A DNA stretch of 64,000 nt from Lineus longissimus (GCF_910592395.1 NC_088308.1:21157501-21221500), one strand, 5' to 3'; counted from the first letter of the stretch, positions 25,701-40,700 are shown. The notes: generated by a model not told the origin, from the sequence alone. Numbers and translations are program-made.

Positions 25701-28700
25701 ATGGGGATGCACTGCAACATCAAGGTCTTCAATGAAGACAAATTATTACCATGAAATAAAACCTGTATGCAGCACCAATTTATCTCAGTCAGAGATAGAA
25801 AACTTCTGTATCACCCAACAATGAAGTATTTCTCCACAGCAAGAGACAACATCATGAGGCAGTGAGATACAACAAGAAAATCTAACTTTGGGACAGAAAT
25901 CTTCAATTCAGTTTTATGCAGACTGATTCTGATAAGCCATAATATACGTTACCAGGTGCTTTAATGGACAATGTCCCTTTGAAATTATGCTTATCATGGC
26001 TCTATTAAGGGGATGGAAGTTTCAGATCTTCAATGCACTCTTTTGTCATGTTTGTAGAGTACTTTGAAAATGTGATTGGTGTGCAGTGGCGCCACCATGG
26101 TTTTGAGGCCACATGTGCTGCAGTGTAGTCCCTTTAATAAAGTAACTGTCATAGCTTTGGTGATATATGCTTTAGTTGCTCTGCTGCTGTTTACCATGAT
26201 ATAAATCATTGATGCATTTGTATTCATTCAGCATTTGAACAATGCAATAATTGCCCAATAATAGGCAATTAACTGGAAAAAAGGTTATGTTTAACAGAGC
26301 ATCAACTGCATTATAATCGATTGGGGTCAAAGGTATTGGCCTTGATCATAAAAGATACATTCAAAAATGGCGTTAGAGGCTGTAGCACTCAGAAACTGTT
26401 TGTGGCGGTGTAATTTTTTTTTGGGGGGGGGGCGTATCAGAAATGCTCCGAAAATTGCATACAGCGCCAGTCACAATTGACATATCATCTTTCAAGTAGT
26501 GTCCTCTCTTACAGAACTAATTAGCAGATAACGGTTCAAGGAGTGAAATTTATTTGTTTGAAAGGTGTTGTCAGTTATCACCTTTGGGCTTGCAGTGGAG
26601 ACATCATATTTGATTTGAGACAAGAGTGTTCTACATTGATAACCTTTGATCTGCTTTCGGCTTGATAAAACTAAAACATGAATGGCTATGTGAGACAATT
26701 AATGTAGGCTATATATTTAATAGCGCCTGTTATCGCTCCTCTATAAAAAAATACAAATGGCACGCATAATCACCGATTGATTAGCTGACAGAGTGTCATA
26801 ATCATGCAATTGACTTCCGACAGACACCATTTTTCCCTAAATACTTCAGTAATACCACTACTTCATTCGATATTTGGTAGGTCAAGCCTAAAAACTTCAT
26901 GATAAATATGACAAATAGGTCTGCTTGTAATGCAAAACAATTGCACTGGTGATGTCGTTTGAGTGCATGCAGTGTGTTTGACAGCCTAAAACACTTTCTA
27001 GACCAAAAAAATTAGAGTATATTCTTTTTGGAATCATTTAGACTTACATTACATGTGCTTGGCATTGTTTTCTGATAAGCTTATGAGTCTGATTCCATTT
27101 CCTCTATGGTCCATCAAAATCATATTCAATTATGTTGAAGAACAAACTGAGTATATACAATGTATGATAGAATTATGATACAATCTCTTCTGACTACCGA
27201 CACTATAAACCCAGTTACAAAAAAATTAATGTTTATACTTTAATTTCTAATGGGGGCTGCATTGTGAACTTGATACGTCTTGTAAAAACATACTCTACAT
27301 TGGTCACACTTTTCTTGCCTAGATGACTTTTTGATAGGAGGTAATGGAAGCATCTGGTGTGTTGAATTCAAGTAATATAGGTTTTGGTTGTTCAGTCTCA
27401 TTTTCACCGTCTCTATCGTTTCAGAATAAGACCTTGTGGAAGCCTGACCCCTGTTCCGTATGTTCATGCCAGAGCCCAGTCACTGTCTGTCAACAGATCC
27501 AATGCAGCGTGCAGAACTGTGACTTTGCTTCGGTAAGTATGAATAGGATTGAATAGGACTAGCAAAAGCAACTTTTGAACTGGACAGTTAAAGTTAAAGT
27601 TCAGCACTTCTAAAGTGCTTTTCCATAGTCAACCCTGCTCAAACCGTTGAGCTTGCAATGTCAGGTCATTTGAGTATAAGCATTGTATTTGAGTGCGGCA
27701 GCTACTTTTTGATGGTTTCATTTAAGTAACGGTAATTCTATTGAGTACAAAATAACTGAACTGGCATCCCATTGCCTCGGATGACACCGGGTGCCATCAC
27801 AGAAGTTTAAACTTTGAAGAAACAGCTCGGGGAAGGTTGAGGTGATGTGCTTCTGAAAGGCGCAATCCTTTAACATGTTTGAGTGCTTGTCTTCTCAGGG
27901 TGAACATATGAGGATACCACCGAACAAATGCTGCCCAGAATGTTCAAAGGGAGGACGATCATGCTCGGACGCGGGTCAGGTCATATCGGTGAGTATTGCG
28001 TGCTGTTCTTTTTCTACGACATGTCTCCAAAAACGATTCATTGAATTTGGAAGCAACAAAAGTTGAAAATCAATTGAATTTAAAAGCAAGCACTCTTTTT
28101 TGCAGCACAACACCAAGTGGCATCCAAAGCCCTGTCAAACATGTGTTTGCGTGAACAGCGTTGTGACATGCAAACTTGACGACTGTCCCCAGTTGATCTG
28201 CCCTGATGGTTCACTCCTACAAAAGTCACCAAACCAGTGTTGTCCGCAGTGCATTGCTGTTGGCCGTAAGTACTTCTTTCATTTTACCTTTGTCATGTTT
28301 GTCGAGTTGTCAGAGAAGTAATGGCTCTGGGTGATTCACAGACCCATTCCGTCATTGAATATTTGTGGAGTTACTTCTAGTCATGTGTTCGTTCTTAGCT
28401 TTCTTCAGTCTCTTATTAACATAACTTGGGTTAATTTGGTTTGTTTCCAGATACTTGCCAGCATGAAGGCATGGAACACTTAGATGGATCTCAGTGGGAC
28501 GTCATGCCATGTGTCAAGTGTCGCTGTCGTAACGGACATGTGGACTGCTACACCGAGGAGTGCCCGCCAACAGACTGTCCTTTGGTAAGCTGTCAACTTT
28601 GATTCATCTGAAGCTCGTGTTGTGCCTGTCACCATGTTTTAATTACTATAACATCTACTCCCGGTTTGATGAGTATGATCTTATTTGACCATCTATCTAT

Positions 28701-31700
28701 TCTAGACCATAGTTTGTGACTAGGAGCCTTGAAAGCAATCGGAGCTTTATTGTCAGCAGTTCTTGCCTAACTCTGTCAGTAATCATTACTTCTTATTTTC
28801 AGGGATTGGTCGAGTACCCTCTCCATGGAGAGTGCTGCCCGAGATGCCGCCAACAGGAGTGCGTGGTTGATGGAATGCACTATGCTGTAAGTCTCAGTAT
28901 CTATGAAAATATCAAGTGTCGTAAGCCAGGAACTTTGACCCAAATTAGAATATTAAGAGATCCATTCTAAAAGGATTACAAGTACAACTTAAAATTGGCA
29001 TTCACTTCATCTTAGAGGAGTTCTAATTGCTTTAGGATAATTCAAGTTCTAGCCTAAATTGCGGTCAACCCTCAACAAATTTTGCTTCTGGTTTAAGGAC
29101 CATGAGCAGTGGCAAGAGAGTCCATGCCGCACCTGCATGTGTCAGGGTGGCCAGGTGAAGTGCTCCACCAGGAGGTGTGAGGCAGTCAGCTGCGGGGATG
29201 GAGAGCAGGAGACCATTTCATCTGGGGAGTGTTGTCCAAGATGTGTGGGAATCAAAGGTAAGGCGTGTTGATTCTAGATACATTAGTTGAAATGTACTAT
29301 CGTTTTAAATGTATAATTCATTGCACCTTGTTCTTATGTCGCAATCATTATCGCTTGGGTTCTTCCAAGATATACAAAACATGAAAGCTGTCAAAAAACA
29401 ATTTGCATTGCTGCATAGTATCCACTTGGGTTTGACATGTTTGATTATTTTCGATTTGTTCAACCCAGTCATGGAAATCTTGCATCCTCACTTATCTTAC
29501 TCTATGATGACGTGTTTTGTCCCAGTTCTTATTTAGAATCTTTCCTTTGCAGCTGTCTGTGTCCACGGTGGTGAAATCCACTACAGCGGTGATGCATGGA
29601 ACACATCGCGCTGTGGATACTGCCAGTGTACTGAAGGCAGTACCAATTGTTACACAGCGGTGTGTGATAGGGTCGTTTGTACAAAGGTAAGTTCAAAAAT
29701 GACTCGACATAGCAAGCTTTATGTTGTTCATGGTAGTTAATTCTGATTTCTGAATACTGGGCATCATTCTCGTCATCTGTGTATTCATCTGTTTCGTAAC
29801 CCATGGCGGAACCCCAAACTTTCATCATATTTTTGAATTTGTCTCTTCCAACCATTACGCATCTTGTAAGAGCTGTTATCACTGAACTAGCGCTTCTTTC
29901 AGATGAACATCATTTTCAAAAACCAGGGTGTGTTCTTTACATGAGTTTGAATCATTTCAATTGCAGGGTCAAGTTGAGAAGATTTTCCCAGGGAGTTGTT
30001 GCCCTGTTTGTATTCCAGTTCCTGTGTGTATTGATGGTGCTCAAACTTACCAGGTAAGTCAGGTTAAATCTTACATTAAATCTAATGTTTTTCGTTGTAA
30101 ATCTATTGGTTTGAGATGGGTTCCTCCTAGTCGCTACCGTCACTGTCACCAAGACCAAACATTAAAGTCATCTCCTTATATCATCATTGTTACTTGTGAA
30201 AAAAACAACAACGTTTTATAAATTCTTTTTCAGAATGGCACGAGTTGGATGCCCACCCCATGTCAGATCTGTGAATGTCACATGGGGGATATTGTCTGCT
30301 ATGCCAAGCCATGTTTAGTCTGTGCCAAAAACACTGCCAATTCTGATGCTGCGGACTGCTGCCATCAGTGCTATTCAGGTAAAGTGATGCACTTCCGATT
30401 AGTTGCAATTTTCAATCATAATTTCTTCAGAGGGCTTGGCCATGGTTCAATGTTTGAAAACAATGAAAATGGATCCTGTTAGACTTTTTGTGTAATATTA
30501 TCCTTTTCTTTCACATCAGATCACATCGACCCAGGAGGGAAGGTATTGCCCAACTCTCCTTTAGCCAACATGACAATCCACTTAGTGAAGAACGACATAT
30601 TATACGTCACACAAGGAGAGAGTAGTGTAATCTCATCAGATACGGGTTTATCATTAGATGCTGATGAATTTATAAAGATCAGAATATTGAGTGGTGAGTG
30701 CTTGTAGTAAGATTTCTTATATCCTCCTTTCACTTTAAGTATTAAACAAATAGTGTCTATTATATGTATGTGTTGGACCTTGGCTAAAATCTGTGATTAT
30801 TTTCTCCAACATGATGTCATGAAGTCATTTGCGATCATTTACATTAGACGTCATGACTGAATTTGTTTGACTTCATGTGGGCAACGTTGCTTGACCTGTC
30901 AAGTGCTCCACTCTTACTGAGGATAATATCAGCTACTCATACACATTTCTTTCTTTCACTCTTCAGGGCCAAAGTACGGTAAGATCCAGAATGCAGACCA
31001 TGACATCAAATCCTTCCGAACGATGGATCTCAAATTAGGACAGCTGAAATACGTCCACGGAGGCGACAAAACAAAGACAGACATCGTCGTTTTCCAGGCT
31101 CACGACGGATGGCAGACTCTTACGATACCAGTCATGGTCCAGATCGAAGCAAAGGAGAGTAAAACACCTGTCCTCGTGAATAATAACGCTTTGAATTTGG
31201 ATATTAGGCAGCGGAAGAAGATTCTACCCGCAGACCTCTGGGCACGGTCGAAGACGAGGCCCGATGCAGAACTAGTCATTACTCTCACACCCTCTCGTAA
31301 TAATCCACTACATGGTCTGATCTTGATGGTTGTACGTAAGCCAAGTGGTCAGGTCCTGCGTGGTTGGAAGGATGAAGGAGATGGGACGATGTCGGCACCG
31401 ATGCCCAGATTTCGACAGGGTAACATTCAGGAAGGCCACATCTGGTATCAACATAATGGTGGACAAGACAAAGAGGACTCGTTTACATTTGAGGTGATTT
31501 TCTGAATTTGGAAAGAACTTTATTAAAAAGATAAAGTCGATCTTATTGGATACTGTCAGGAGAAATACTGTTTCCATCTGAGGCTGTATAATGTAAGCCG
31601 GGAGATAATAGGACTCTGTTTCTTTTGCTACAAGCATTGCATTCAATGAATGTGTAAATCCATGATGTTATCAACAGACTCTACCTTGTTGGATGAGCAC

Positions 31701-34700
31701 ATTCCATTGGATCTCTCCTGCCATCAGTTTACTGATAATTTCTTACTTTTTTCTTCCACAGATATCTGACAACTATGACCCTCCTAATGTTTTGCGTGAT
31801 CAGACATTCAGCATCTTCATCAACAACAAACCTCAGAGGGATGCTACTCCATCCATCCCTACTCTGGCTCCAGGAATCAATCTTGCAATGACTGTAAGTT
31901 GCACTTCTTCCACACATATAATGATTGTAATATAAGTAATTGTAATAAGTACCTGCTGTGGCCTGACACACCAGTTTCTGCAGCAGTATATTGAGTTAAA
32001 AGGAGTCTACACTGTCAGTGATTAACTCCCTGGGGGAGACTGGCCTCCTTAGCCCTAGTAGGCTAGGACAGGAAAACTCTGATATCAAACCAGATAGTCT
32101 GGGCTCGTCAGCCGGGAAATGGCAACCCTTTTATTTTAACCTCTCCAATTCCTTCTCTAAAATTCAACAGCATATATTATACTTTATTTCACAGGTTTTG
32201 GAGAATCAGCTTGTGCCCATCACCAACTCGGATCTTGCCTTCATGGACCATGACACAACCGATGAAGAGCTACGCTACAATATTCTGGAACCTCTTGGCC
32301 ACGACGACGGAACAATCGAACACATTGACACACCGTTTACGGCAGTCTACAGATTCTCACAAGATGATATCAACAAAAATAAAATAATTTACCGACCGCC
32401 TCAAAAGGAAATTGGTCCTGTGCAGAAGAAGGTGTCATTTAAGTTTGTCGGTGAGTGTTGAGGTTGTTAAAAACAATGTGGGAAGGTCTTTGAAAGGTTC
32501 GGCAGTGAATTTGTGGGTTTTAGTTTTTATAACAATCAAAATAAGTCCATTAATCCATATTTTGTTTCAGTGTTGGGTGTTTGTCCTTGTTGCTTGTGTG
32601 CATGCTAGATTTGGTGAATGCGTGATTAGCTAGTGCCAAGAATTCATTCTTGGTAGTGTTCTATTCAGTGCGGAATTACATAATATATGACTTGGGACCC
32701 CTTGATTGTCCTCCCTTTGATACTGACTCGGGTCCGCGAAAATCAGGGGGAATTGTAAAGAGTGTGCAAAGTTCCCTTTTATGAAAACTTCAATTAGGGA
32801 CTTGTCCCTGCATGCTCAAGATACTGATGGTTTGCTATCTGTTTTCTTCAGTTTATCAGCGTAGGTACCATTCACGTACATCATATCAACAGCACATTAT
32901 GTAACACCACCATTCTAATGATATCTTTTGAATATATTTAAAGCGAACTGGAACCGCCGAGCGATTTATTCAACTTTTCGACTTTCACCGCCCGAGAAAG
33001 TCGAGTTCAGATTTGTAGCTCCGCCCCCAGTGCCCGAGCATGCGCAGTTCAATTTGTTATTATTGAGAATCATGTGAGAATCACGTGAGTCATGCGATCT
33101 TTCATTCATGAATTTTCGTAGTAAATTCCATAGTAGTGACGTCACTGAATGATTGACAGCTAGGCGCCATGGTTCATTCATGCCTCGCTCTGATCACCCG
33201 ATACGCGGGAAATGAAAACGAGATCATACGAACTGGCTTGGCGGTTCCAGTTCGCTTTAATGTCATTGTTGCCATCGCCACTGAACATTGCCTGACTGAG
33301 TTGCACAGCAGTTTTCATAGCCATTCCAATACTTATATGGAATAGGGCTCAATGTGAGGCCAGGTTCAAAAAGCTACATTGTATGATCAGATATTCTTAC
33401 TTATTCTCTGCAAGATCTAGACAAAACAAAGTGATGTGTTTGTAGTGTGCTGTTGATACTATAAACATGTAGTTATAGTATCTATATTTCTATCCAAATC
33501 ATGTGTCTCATTTTAAAACCATTATTGCTGATAACATCATTAAAAGGCAGATGTCAACAAAGCTTGATGAGAATCTGTGGTGGTTGCAACCCCCTACCCA
33601 CCTAGATAAGGTACGATTTTCCCCTCATGTCTACAGTAGATTCCTGATCCTATAGTTAAACCCCGAGGGATGTATTTTAGCTCCTCCCTAAAGTTGGTAC
33701 TGGAAATCACTATTTTCCCCCAATTGAATAAGTTAATATAAGCGTAAGTAGTTGTAGCGCTTTACATTGAACTGTGACTGTCTCAAGCACTTTACATTCA
33801 TTCCCCAGCCTTATCAAGAAACTTTCTGGAGAAACTAAATACTGCCCTACTAGGCCAGCTGAAAATACGAGTATCACTGTGACATTGGCCCCATATCCCA
33901 TGATCCCAAGTCGGATGGGGGACTTTCTTTGCAAAAAACAAGTTATCATATCGTTATTTGTATTGCGGTATCAGCAAACCCGGATTTCTTGTAAACCTTT
34001 TCCAGGTTCACCAGTTTTAACAAATGCCACTTCTTTCAGTGGTCGGTGGTGGTGTTATGTTTCTGTAACTGGTTTATTGGGTTACTTTCCCTATTTTCAA
34101 CAATATCAGTCAAATACCCAAAACTTTTTGGAGTACTGGTCAGTAAAATTGTTGTAAATAGTGACCATGACTTTCTCCATGTATTTCATCTATCTAAGCT
34201 GTGCTAAATGATATGGGATAGCTGTTTTACTTGCACTCCTGTAACAGGTGAGGTTTAATCGATTCCCTTGGAACACTAGAATGTTCTGAATAGCATGAGT
34301 TACTTGGTAGTTGCACATTTCTACTTAGAAAGTTTTAAAAGTTTTTCTAGGTATTCAATTAGGCTATGAATTGTCCTCAAAATGGCCTTGTCGTAAAATT
34401 TACTCATATGTTGAATTTAATTTCAGTGATTGATGGAGAAACAGGTGAATCCCTCCCAGAACAGACATTTACCATCACGATCGAACCCGTCGATAACCGC
34501 CCTCCAATCCCCGCCAACCCAGCTCCAGTCCTCGAAGTCCCCCAGCGTTCCACCGTGCCAATCACAAGTGCCTTGAAAGTCTCGGATCCTGACACCAGCG
34601 TGGACCATATCATGTTCTCGTTGCAAATTCCTCCAAGTCACGGCTTCCTTCTCAAGCTGATTGATGGTATGCAGGCAGAGTTGAGAAAAGGTGAGAATGG

Positions 34701-37700
34701 TACTTTGGTCATTCTTATTCCCATTCAAATGTGACATGAACAAGAGGAAAAGTTCACATGTGAGAGCGCCACATTAGCCAAACAAAGGTTAATTGTCTGT
34801 GTGGTTTGTCACAAGGTCAAAAGCAAACAAGGAACAGCCGGAAAAACTGCACTAGCAAAGTCTATGGATGCAGCTTAAACAGCGACCAGTTTAAACTTGC
34901 ATGATGCATGTAACTCAGCTGCTCTTGAGGCAATTATTTGAGTTCTCTCACTATAAACAATCAATTTCAACCATTTGTCTATGTGGTATTTTGTTTTAAA
35001 GATGATGCATTCACCTACGAAGAGGTCCTGAAAGACGCCTTCTTCTATGAACACTCGAGTAAGACAGGCATTGACCAAGACTCGTTCACAGTCATCATCA
35101 CCGACGGCCAGCACAATGTTCCGTTGACAGTCACTGTCGAAGTGCTTCAGGTGGATGAGGCTGCTCCATTCATCCTGCCAGAGGCTTCTATGTCTGTTAC
35201 ATTGCCAGAAGGTGAGTGTCCTTGAAGACCTGCAGGAGTGACTTGACATTTCACTGCCATTTCCTAAAAAAAGGTCATGGTCATTTCGGCCATGTCCATT
35301 TTGGCCCATCGGTATAGGGTCAATGTAGGGTCACCTTATATGTCTCACTTCGACTATTACCTAGAGTTCTCAAAGCTGACCAGCAACATGGGCAGCAATA
35401 ACCCTTAATCTGTTCTCATTATAGGTGGCTTTGCAGTGATAGGGAGAGAGCACTTGGCGTTCGGTGATACAGATGCTCCCGATAGCCAGATACAGATTCG
35501 GCTAGGAAAAAGTCCTGTCCATGGTCGACTCAGCTACCGGGATAGACTGACATTCTTGGAGGCGGGGGATGTTTTCACTCAGGCAAATATTAATAGTGGC
35601 TACCTTAGGCAAGTGGAAATTTTGTGATTTGTGTCAATCATTAAATACATTTATAATTGGCCACACTGTTTAGTGACCTGAAGGAAGTGAAGATAATTTC
35701 TCGTTGCAACCGTGACAATCTTGAAAACATATTGCTTTTACATCATAATCAATGTTGAAACTTTTACCCCAGGTATGAAGCAGAGCAAGAGATTGGTAGT
35801 CAGACTCTCACAGACATCCTCTACCTCAACGTTACCGACCCTGCCGCAAATCTCCTCCCTAACCAAGTGTTCTCAGTGGTTGTGACTCCTCTGAACAACC
35901 AGCCACCCACAGTCACAACAGGGGATACACTAACAGTAAGTTCCTCAGTCTAATGAACGTCATATTGTGTACGTGAAGGCAGACAAGTTTCGTTTTGTTT
36001 TGTTTTGTTTCGTTTCATTTTCATTTTGTTTTGATCTCACACGCACTTGGTGCAGATTGTCCCCCAGAGCAGTGGATCGGCTAAAAGTGAATGACGTACG
36101 CAATCGGGCTGCTTGCCCTACATGAATGAAACACTTGTCGGGAGTCCTTGGTTGAAGGCATGGATGATTGAGAATAAACCTGATATAGTTGTCTTGAAGG
36201 TCTTCATGTTAAAACATGTTCAGGACAACAAGACTAAGAGTTTGAAACAAAGGCTGGGTAGACTGTGTTGTTTATATCTTTAGGTTGATGAAGCGGGCAA
36301 ACGACAGTTGACCATCAGCGATATCTCTGTGACTGATGTTGATACGTCAAGGGATCAACTCTTAGTAGTGGTCAACACTGTACCTACATTTGGGGTCATC
36401 ATCAACACAAAAAGAGGTAGGCAACTGTAAAAACGACAATCAAATTTAAATGACGACTTTCAGTGGCATTGAGGACAGCCTGTTATTTGAGTTATCAATT
36501 TTCAAAGTGCAAAATGAACTACAGATTGAACTATCATTTCATGTATAAACATCCGAATTATGTAATACTGTGAGACTTCAGTTTTTCATGTCAAGTACAT
36601 GTATCACTTTAATTGTTCTTAGCGCCTGGTTCCCAAGACTTGCAGAGTAAGGTTGTGACAGCTTTCACGATCCGTGACCTCCTAGAGGGCTGCATCTATT
36701 ACTTCCAAGACAACCACCTGAACAAGGAGCCAGTAGAAGATGGATTCCTCTTCTATGTAACGGATGGAGCTAATCAGTCTCCGTTGCAAAGGTTCAATAT
36801 CACTATTCAGGTCAGTGCACTACTTGTTTGTTCTTGGCATCCCAAAGGTTGGATTTGTACTTGATCAATTGATGTCTTTGCTTGATGTCATCTTGTAGTT
36901 TAAGGATCATATAAATGCAGTAAAGTGACATGCAAAAGGTCAAGGGCTGTGTGTTAAGTGTTGGGTAACAAATCGACAATGTTCAAGTCACCCCTCACTC
37001 TTGTTCTAAATAATAGTTCATTTCTATTTATAGCTCACTAATGATGAACCCCCAATGTTGATAACTGAGGAGATCAACTGCGAAGAAGGTCAATGGACCT
37101 TGGTGACAAATGCCTCCATCTTCGTCTCAGATATTGACACACCTGCGTCAGACTTGTTCCTCCTGATTGAATACCCGCCCAAACATGGCAAACTTCGCAG
37201 GAGGAACATCATGAATAGCCCATTTGCTGGATACATCTTGGAGCAAGGGACAAGGTTTGCGTATGAGGTAAGATAATCAGTTGGTTGTAAAGTTCTCTCT
37301 TCTTTTGGCCCCCAGGTCAGAATGACATGGGTCTTGCATAGACAGTCTTATTCTGATGATGAATGCTGTTGTTTGTCTACAATAATTCACCTTGGTGACC
37401 GAAAAGCTGGTTCTTGATGCAGTTTCCACACATAGGAAAATGTGTTTTTTCCGTTTTCACGCATACTAACATTACATATTCAAATATCAATTTCTGAATA
37501 ACTCTCATTACAGGATATTTTGAATGAGTTGATTGTGTACACCCATGATGGTGAGGAGGTCACCATGGACGACATGACTCTAACGGCCACTGACGGTAGA
37601 CACAAGGACACCAAGAAAGTCCTCATTCTCATTGGTTTAGTCGATGATGAGACACCAAGGGTTAACATTAATCGAGGCTTGCAAGTCCGCATGTGTAAGT

Positions 37701-40700
37701 GTTTTCGTATTCGATCATTCGCACAAAGAAGGCAAATCTCTTACTGTCTCCATAGCCTTAGGCAGCAGTGCCATGATTTGGGTGCAATCACCCATGTGCA
37801 GTTGCCTGACTTGCAGTTCGTGGGGAGTGGGCTAGAGCATAAGCCACGTGGTGAAAGTCATCTGGTGTCAAAGGATTCCTTTTTATTATGAATTAGTATT
37901 GCTTTTCAAAGAGTGCTATCGCACATTAAGCTTATGACTTCACCACTTCAATGTTTTCAGACTCCACTACCACACTGCGACCACGGGAACTGTCAGCTAC
38001 TGACGTTGACTCCGACGACACTAAACTCGCCTTCACCATCACCGCTGTCCCGATGATCGGCAAACTAATGAAATCACGCCGCGACATGCTGTGGGAGGAG
38101 GTCAGAGTCGGCGATGTCTTTCAACAGCCAGAAATTGAAGAAGGTATGACGTGTTGTCCTTCCTGACTCACCATCTAAAAAGACCTGCTTTCCGTATTTT
38201 TATGTGGTAGATGTTTTTTTTTATAAATCTAATTCCGAAGTAGACATGTATGTGTTGTAATATGCGCTCCTCTGCAACTCTGTGTCATTTCCCCCAAACA
38301 TCCCAGTAATAATTATGTTATTTTCCGGTGTTGTTTTTTTTTTCAGTATTGCCATGATACTATACTATATTGTATTTCAACCCTTCACCCATTATGAAAT
38401 AAATACTTCACCTATATAGACATTATAATATGCCATTTTTAGGAATAAAGAAAAAGTTTGCTAAGGTTTCAAGTTATTCCGTATGCTCACAATTTCTAAG
38501 AGAAGGGATTTGATTCGAATCATTGAGAGTTTTTCCTGAAGAAGATTGTAGTGGTGTTATCTTGAAGATTATCCACCAGCAACCCAAATGATATCCATCA
38601 TGTCTTCTTAAAAGACTGAATGTAGTCATACTGTCACATGGGGTGACTTTGAACAGCTGGCTACAGATGTTTCTCATCATAACAATTCTTTCTTGGGGTG
38701 TTCAAAGTTACCCCACCATTCAAAGTCACCCCAGGTGACAGTAGTGCAAGTTATATCAAATCATGCTAGGTTGCCAGTTACATCTAGTCATATACTGTTT
38801 TGTTCAATGTCACTGTCATGACATTTCACATACCCTTCACTTTCTTCCCAATTCCACCTTCACAGGACACCTTCGGTACATCCACGAGCGCAAGGACTCT
38901 GCGGGAATGACACTGTTCAAGTTCAATGTGGCCGACACTGACAACAACATTCTGATCGATCAGTCATTTATCATTACTATCTTGGGTAATTAGATAAACA
39001 AACCTCTCTTAATTGTTGCACATGAGACCATATGCCTTCATCACTGATGTGCTGGAGTGAGATGTTTGCAAAATAGTGTGGCTCTCTTTTCATTTTGCCG
39101 TAATTTTAGATAGAGATTGATGCTGTTACAACCACATGTACATGTATCAACGAGGTATGTTACATCACCTCCTTTTTCATCCCCTGTTATATGTGCAACA
39201 GTATATAAGTGACCCCGCACATCAAACCAAGGATTAAGACGCATTGGAAAGTATTGAGAAAACAAGGATAAAAGCAATGGAATTAATAGAGAAATATGTT
39301 GAAATGCCGTTTTTCAAACAGTCATAACTTTGTAACCAAATAAGATAATGAAGTTGGGGTGGTACCAAAATGAAGCTTGAAGCCTAAGGGATTTGAAGAG
39401 ATGTTTAACTCAATATGGCCAAAATGCGATTTAATCCCTGGATTGATGTGCGGGGTCACATAACTCTTCCTTTTGTTTGTCAATTGAAATGTCAATATTG
39501 GCGCAGCGTCACATCACTAAAATTTGTAAATTGAACTTCGATTTGAAAATTGTGTAAATATGTGCTGAGTGCCACTGTGTAGACTGTATACAGCGAGCGA
39601 CAGCAACTGGAAGAGAAACACTGATTTCTACTGATCCAAGCACTATTGTGGCATCATTCACCAGACATTTCTCAATTCTCTCACAAGAAGGCACAAGCTT
39701 TATATATTCTGTCGTCAACAAACTTGGTAACAGAAAACAGCCGTTGCTTAATAGTTAACTTTAATTGAGTAAAAAACTTATCTTAATCAATTGTCTAACT
39801 ATTCTTCTAAGAAATCCAGGAATCTCTAATTTGTCATTGTGTCACGTTTTTCAGAGGACAAAGTTCCACCTAAGATTTTAGCCAATCTTCCTCTGACTCT
39901 AAAGGAAGGCAGCAAAGAAATGATCTCAACCGAGTTCCTATCTGCAACTGATGTTGACTCTGAACCCTCAAAGTTACTCTATATTGTGGATACCCCTCCC
40001 ACTTATGGACACTTAGAACTTATCGACCAACAAGGTATGGCTACAATTAAATTCATGATATTCCTGCTTACCTATATCAGATGATGTTATTGCTTAGGTT
40101 CAGGGCTGGGTCATGTTCAAATTTTGTTATCTCAACCATTTTACCCAAATGTCCTAAGCTTAATTATGAAACTGGTTGCTGAGGTAATGCTCCTTTTCCT
40201 TGTTTTTTCAGGGGTTCCTTTGTCCGAATTCACACAGGGTGACCTGGCTGCTTCATCTGTGTTCTATGTCCACACCAGCGAACTGGAAGAATTCATGGAC
40301 GAGTTTATCTTTTCGGTGACAGACGGAACAAATTCAGTACGTGGAATTTTCATCTGTATATGTGCCAGTGGAGGTGGTGCACTCTCTACTGGCCAGGGTG
40401 TTTCGATAGGTCATGACTGTACTGTCTCAGCCAGCCTAATGAAGTTGTAGATTTTATCAAGAATGGGCTTTTAGGAGATATTCCTTAAACGCAATGTGTC
40501 CAATCACTCTAATCTTTTATTTCAGATCACCCAGGCATTCATGATCAACATCACCCCAGTGGACGATTCTATTCCTGTGGTAACCGTAAAGGGTTTGAAG
40601 GTGCAGGAGGGTGTCAGGAGGACCATCACCGAGTTTGACCTCAAAGCCATCGATCTCGATACACCTGTAAGTATCAGAAATGGCAGCAGTATGTTAACAG

